Shown here piece by piece: positions 63,572 through 64,000 of a DNA stretch of 64,000 nt. The DNA is from Acidobacteriota bacterium (GTDB lineage: Bacteria; Acidobacteriota; Vicinamibacteria; Vicinamibacterales; UBA2999), in assembly GCA_963169195.1 (NCBI GenBank), contig CAUJDN010000066.1:124001-188000 (forward strand). Reading direction: 5' to 3'. Made by a program: the position numbers and the translations under genes. Below the pieces are notes generated by a model. That model saw only the letters and a list, made by a program, of their open reading frames with translations. It was not told the DNA's origin and made no database searches. The first letter of the stretch is position 1; each line of letters opens with the position of its first letter.

Positions 63572-64000
63572 CTACGGGGCGCCCGGCACCTGCGCCTTCG
63601 GCATCCAGCGCAGGGACGCGTCGGCGATGGCCGTGGCCTTGCCGCGCCGGACCGCCACCAGCTCGGCCGCGATGCTGAGGGCGATCTCCTGCGGGGTCAC
63701 GGCGCCGATGTCCAGGCCGATGGGCGCATGCACGCGCGAGAGCTGCTCGAGCGTGGCCCGGCCCTCGGTGAGCAGCTGGTCGTAGATGCGTGCCACCTTG
63801 GCGCGGCTGCCGATGAGACCGAGGTAGCGGAGCTCGCGCGCGGCCAGGGCCTGGAGCGCCTCCAGGTCGTGGCGGTGGCCGCGGGTGACGATGACGGCAT
63901 AGGCCGTGGCGGGGAGCGTGACCCGTGCCAGCCAGGTCGGGATGTCCTCCACCACCACCGAGGCCGCAAACGGGAAGCGCTCGCGGTTGGCGAAGGCGGC
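63572..64000 (-). CDS. XdhC/CoxI family protein (5' partial, runs off window)
   Basis: AYAVIVTRGHRHDLEALQALAARELRYLGLIGSRAKVARIYDQLLTEG; LSRVHAPIGLDIGAVTPQEIALSIAAELVAVRRGKA; frame open to the window end. Confidence 0.88.
   Translation of the reverse strand, partial: AAFANRERFPFAASVVVEDIPTWLARVTLPATAYAVIVTRGHRHDLEALQALAARELRYLGLIGSRAKVARIYDQLLTEGRATLEQLSRVHAPIGLDIGAVTPQEIALSIAAELVAVRRGKATAIADASLRWMPKAQVPGAP

Overview
This GC-rich bacterial window has the gene content and order of an Acidobacteriota/Vicinamibacteria-like genome (lineage is inference only). It is dense housekeeping DNA: about 65 protein genes, mostly in tight operons with ATGA/GTGA overlaps. I found no tRNA, rRNA, CRISPR array, IS element or prophage. 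Main blocks: acyl-CoA dehydrogenase/meaB/methylmalonyl-CoA epimerase; ribH-nusB-lysS-lolC-lolD; clpC; bamA-ompH-(fabZ-lpxA)-lpxI; a futalosine-type menaquinone cluster (mqnE-like, mqnA, mqnC, amidohydrolase, ubiA, ubiE); tonB-miaA-hfq-deoB-dgt; DUF177-rpmF-plsX-fabD-fabG-acpP-fabF; etfBA and ETF-QO; leuS-lptE-holA; rpsT, alaS, recX, pilT, ilvE; and prmA-dnaJ-grpE-hrcA. Points most worth a second look: (1) an MqnE-like protein without the radical-SAM cysteine motif, located directly upstream of mqnA-mqnC; (2) an apparent FabZ-LpxA fusion; (3) an apparent methylmalonyl-CoA epimerase/metallo-beta-lactamase-fold fusion; (4) a variant CIRCE-like operator over the hrcA start codon; (5) degenerate 7-8 bp tandem repeats recurring in intergenic spacers; (6) a frameshifted, truncated serine hydrolase remnant upstream of clpC. 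All assignments are from reading translations and motifs; no database search was run.
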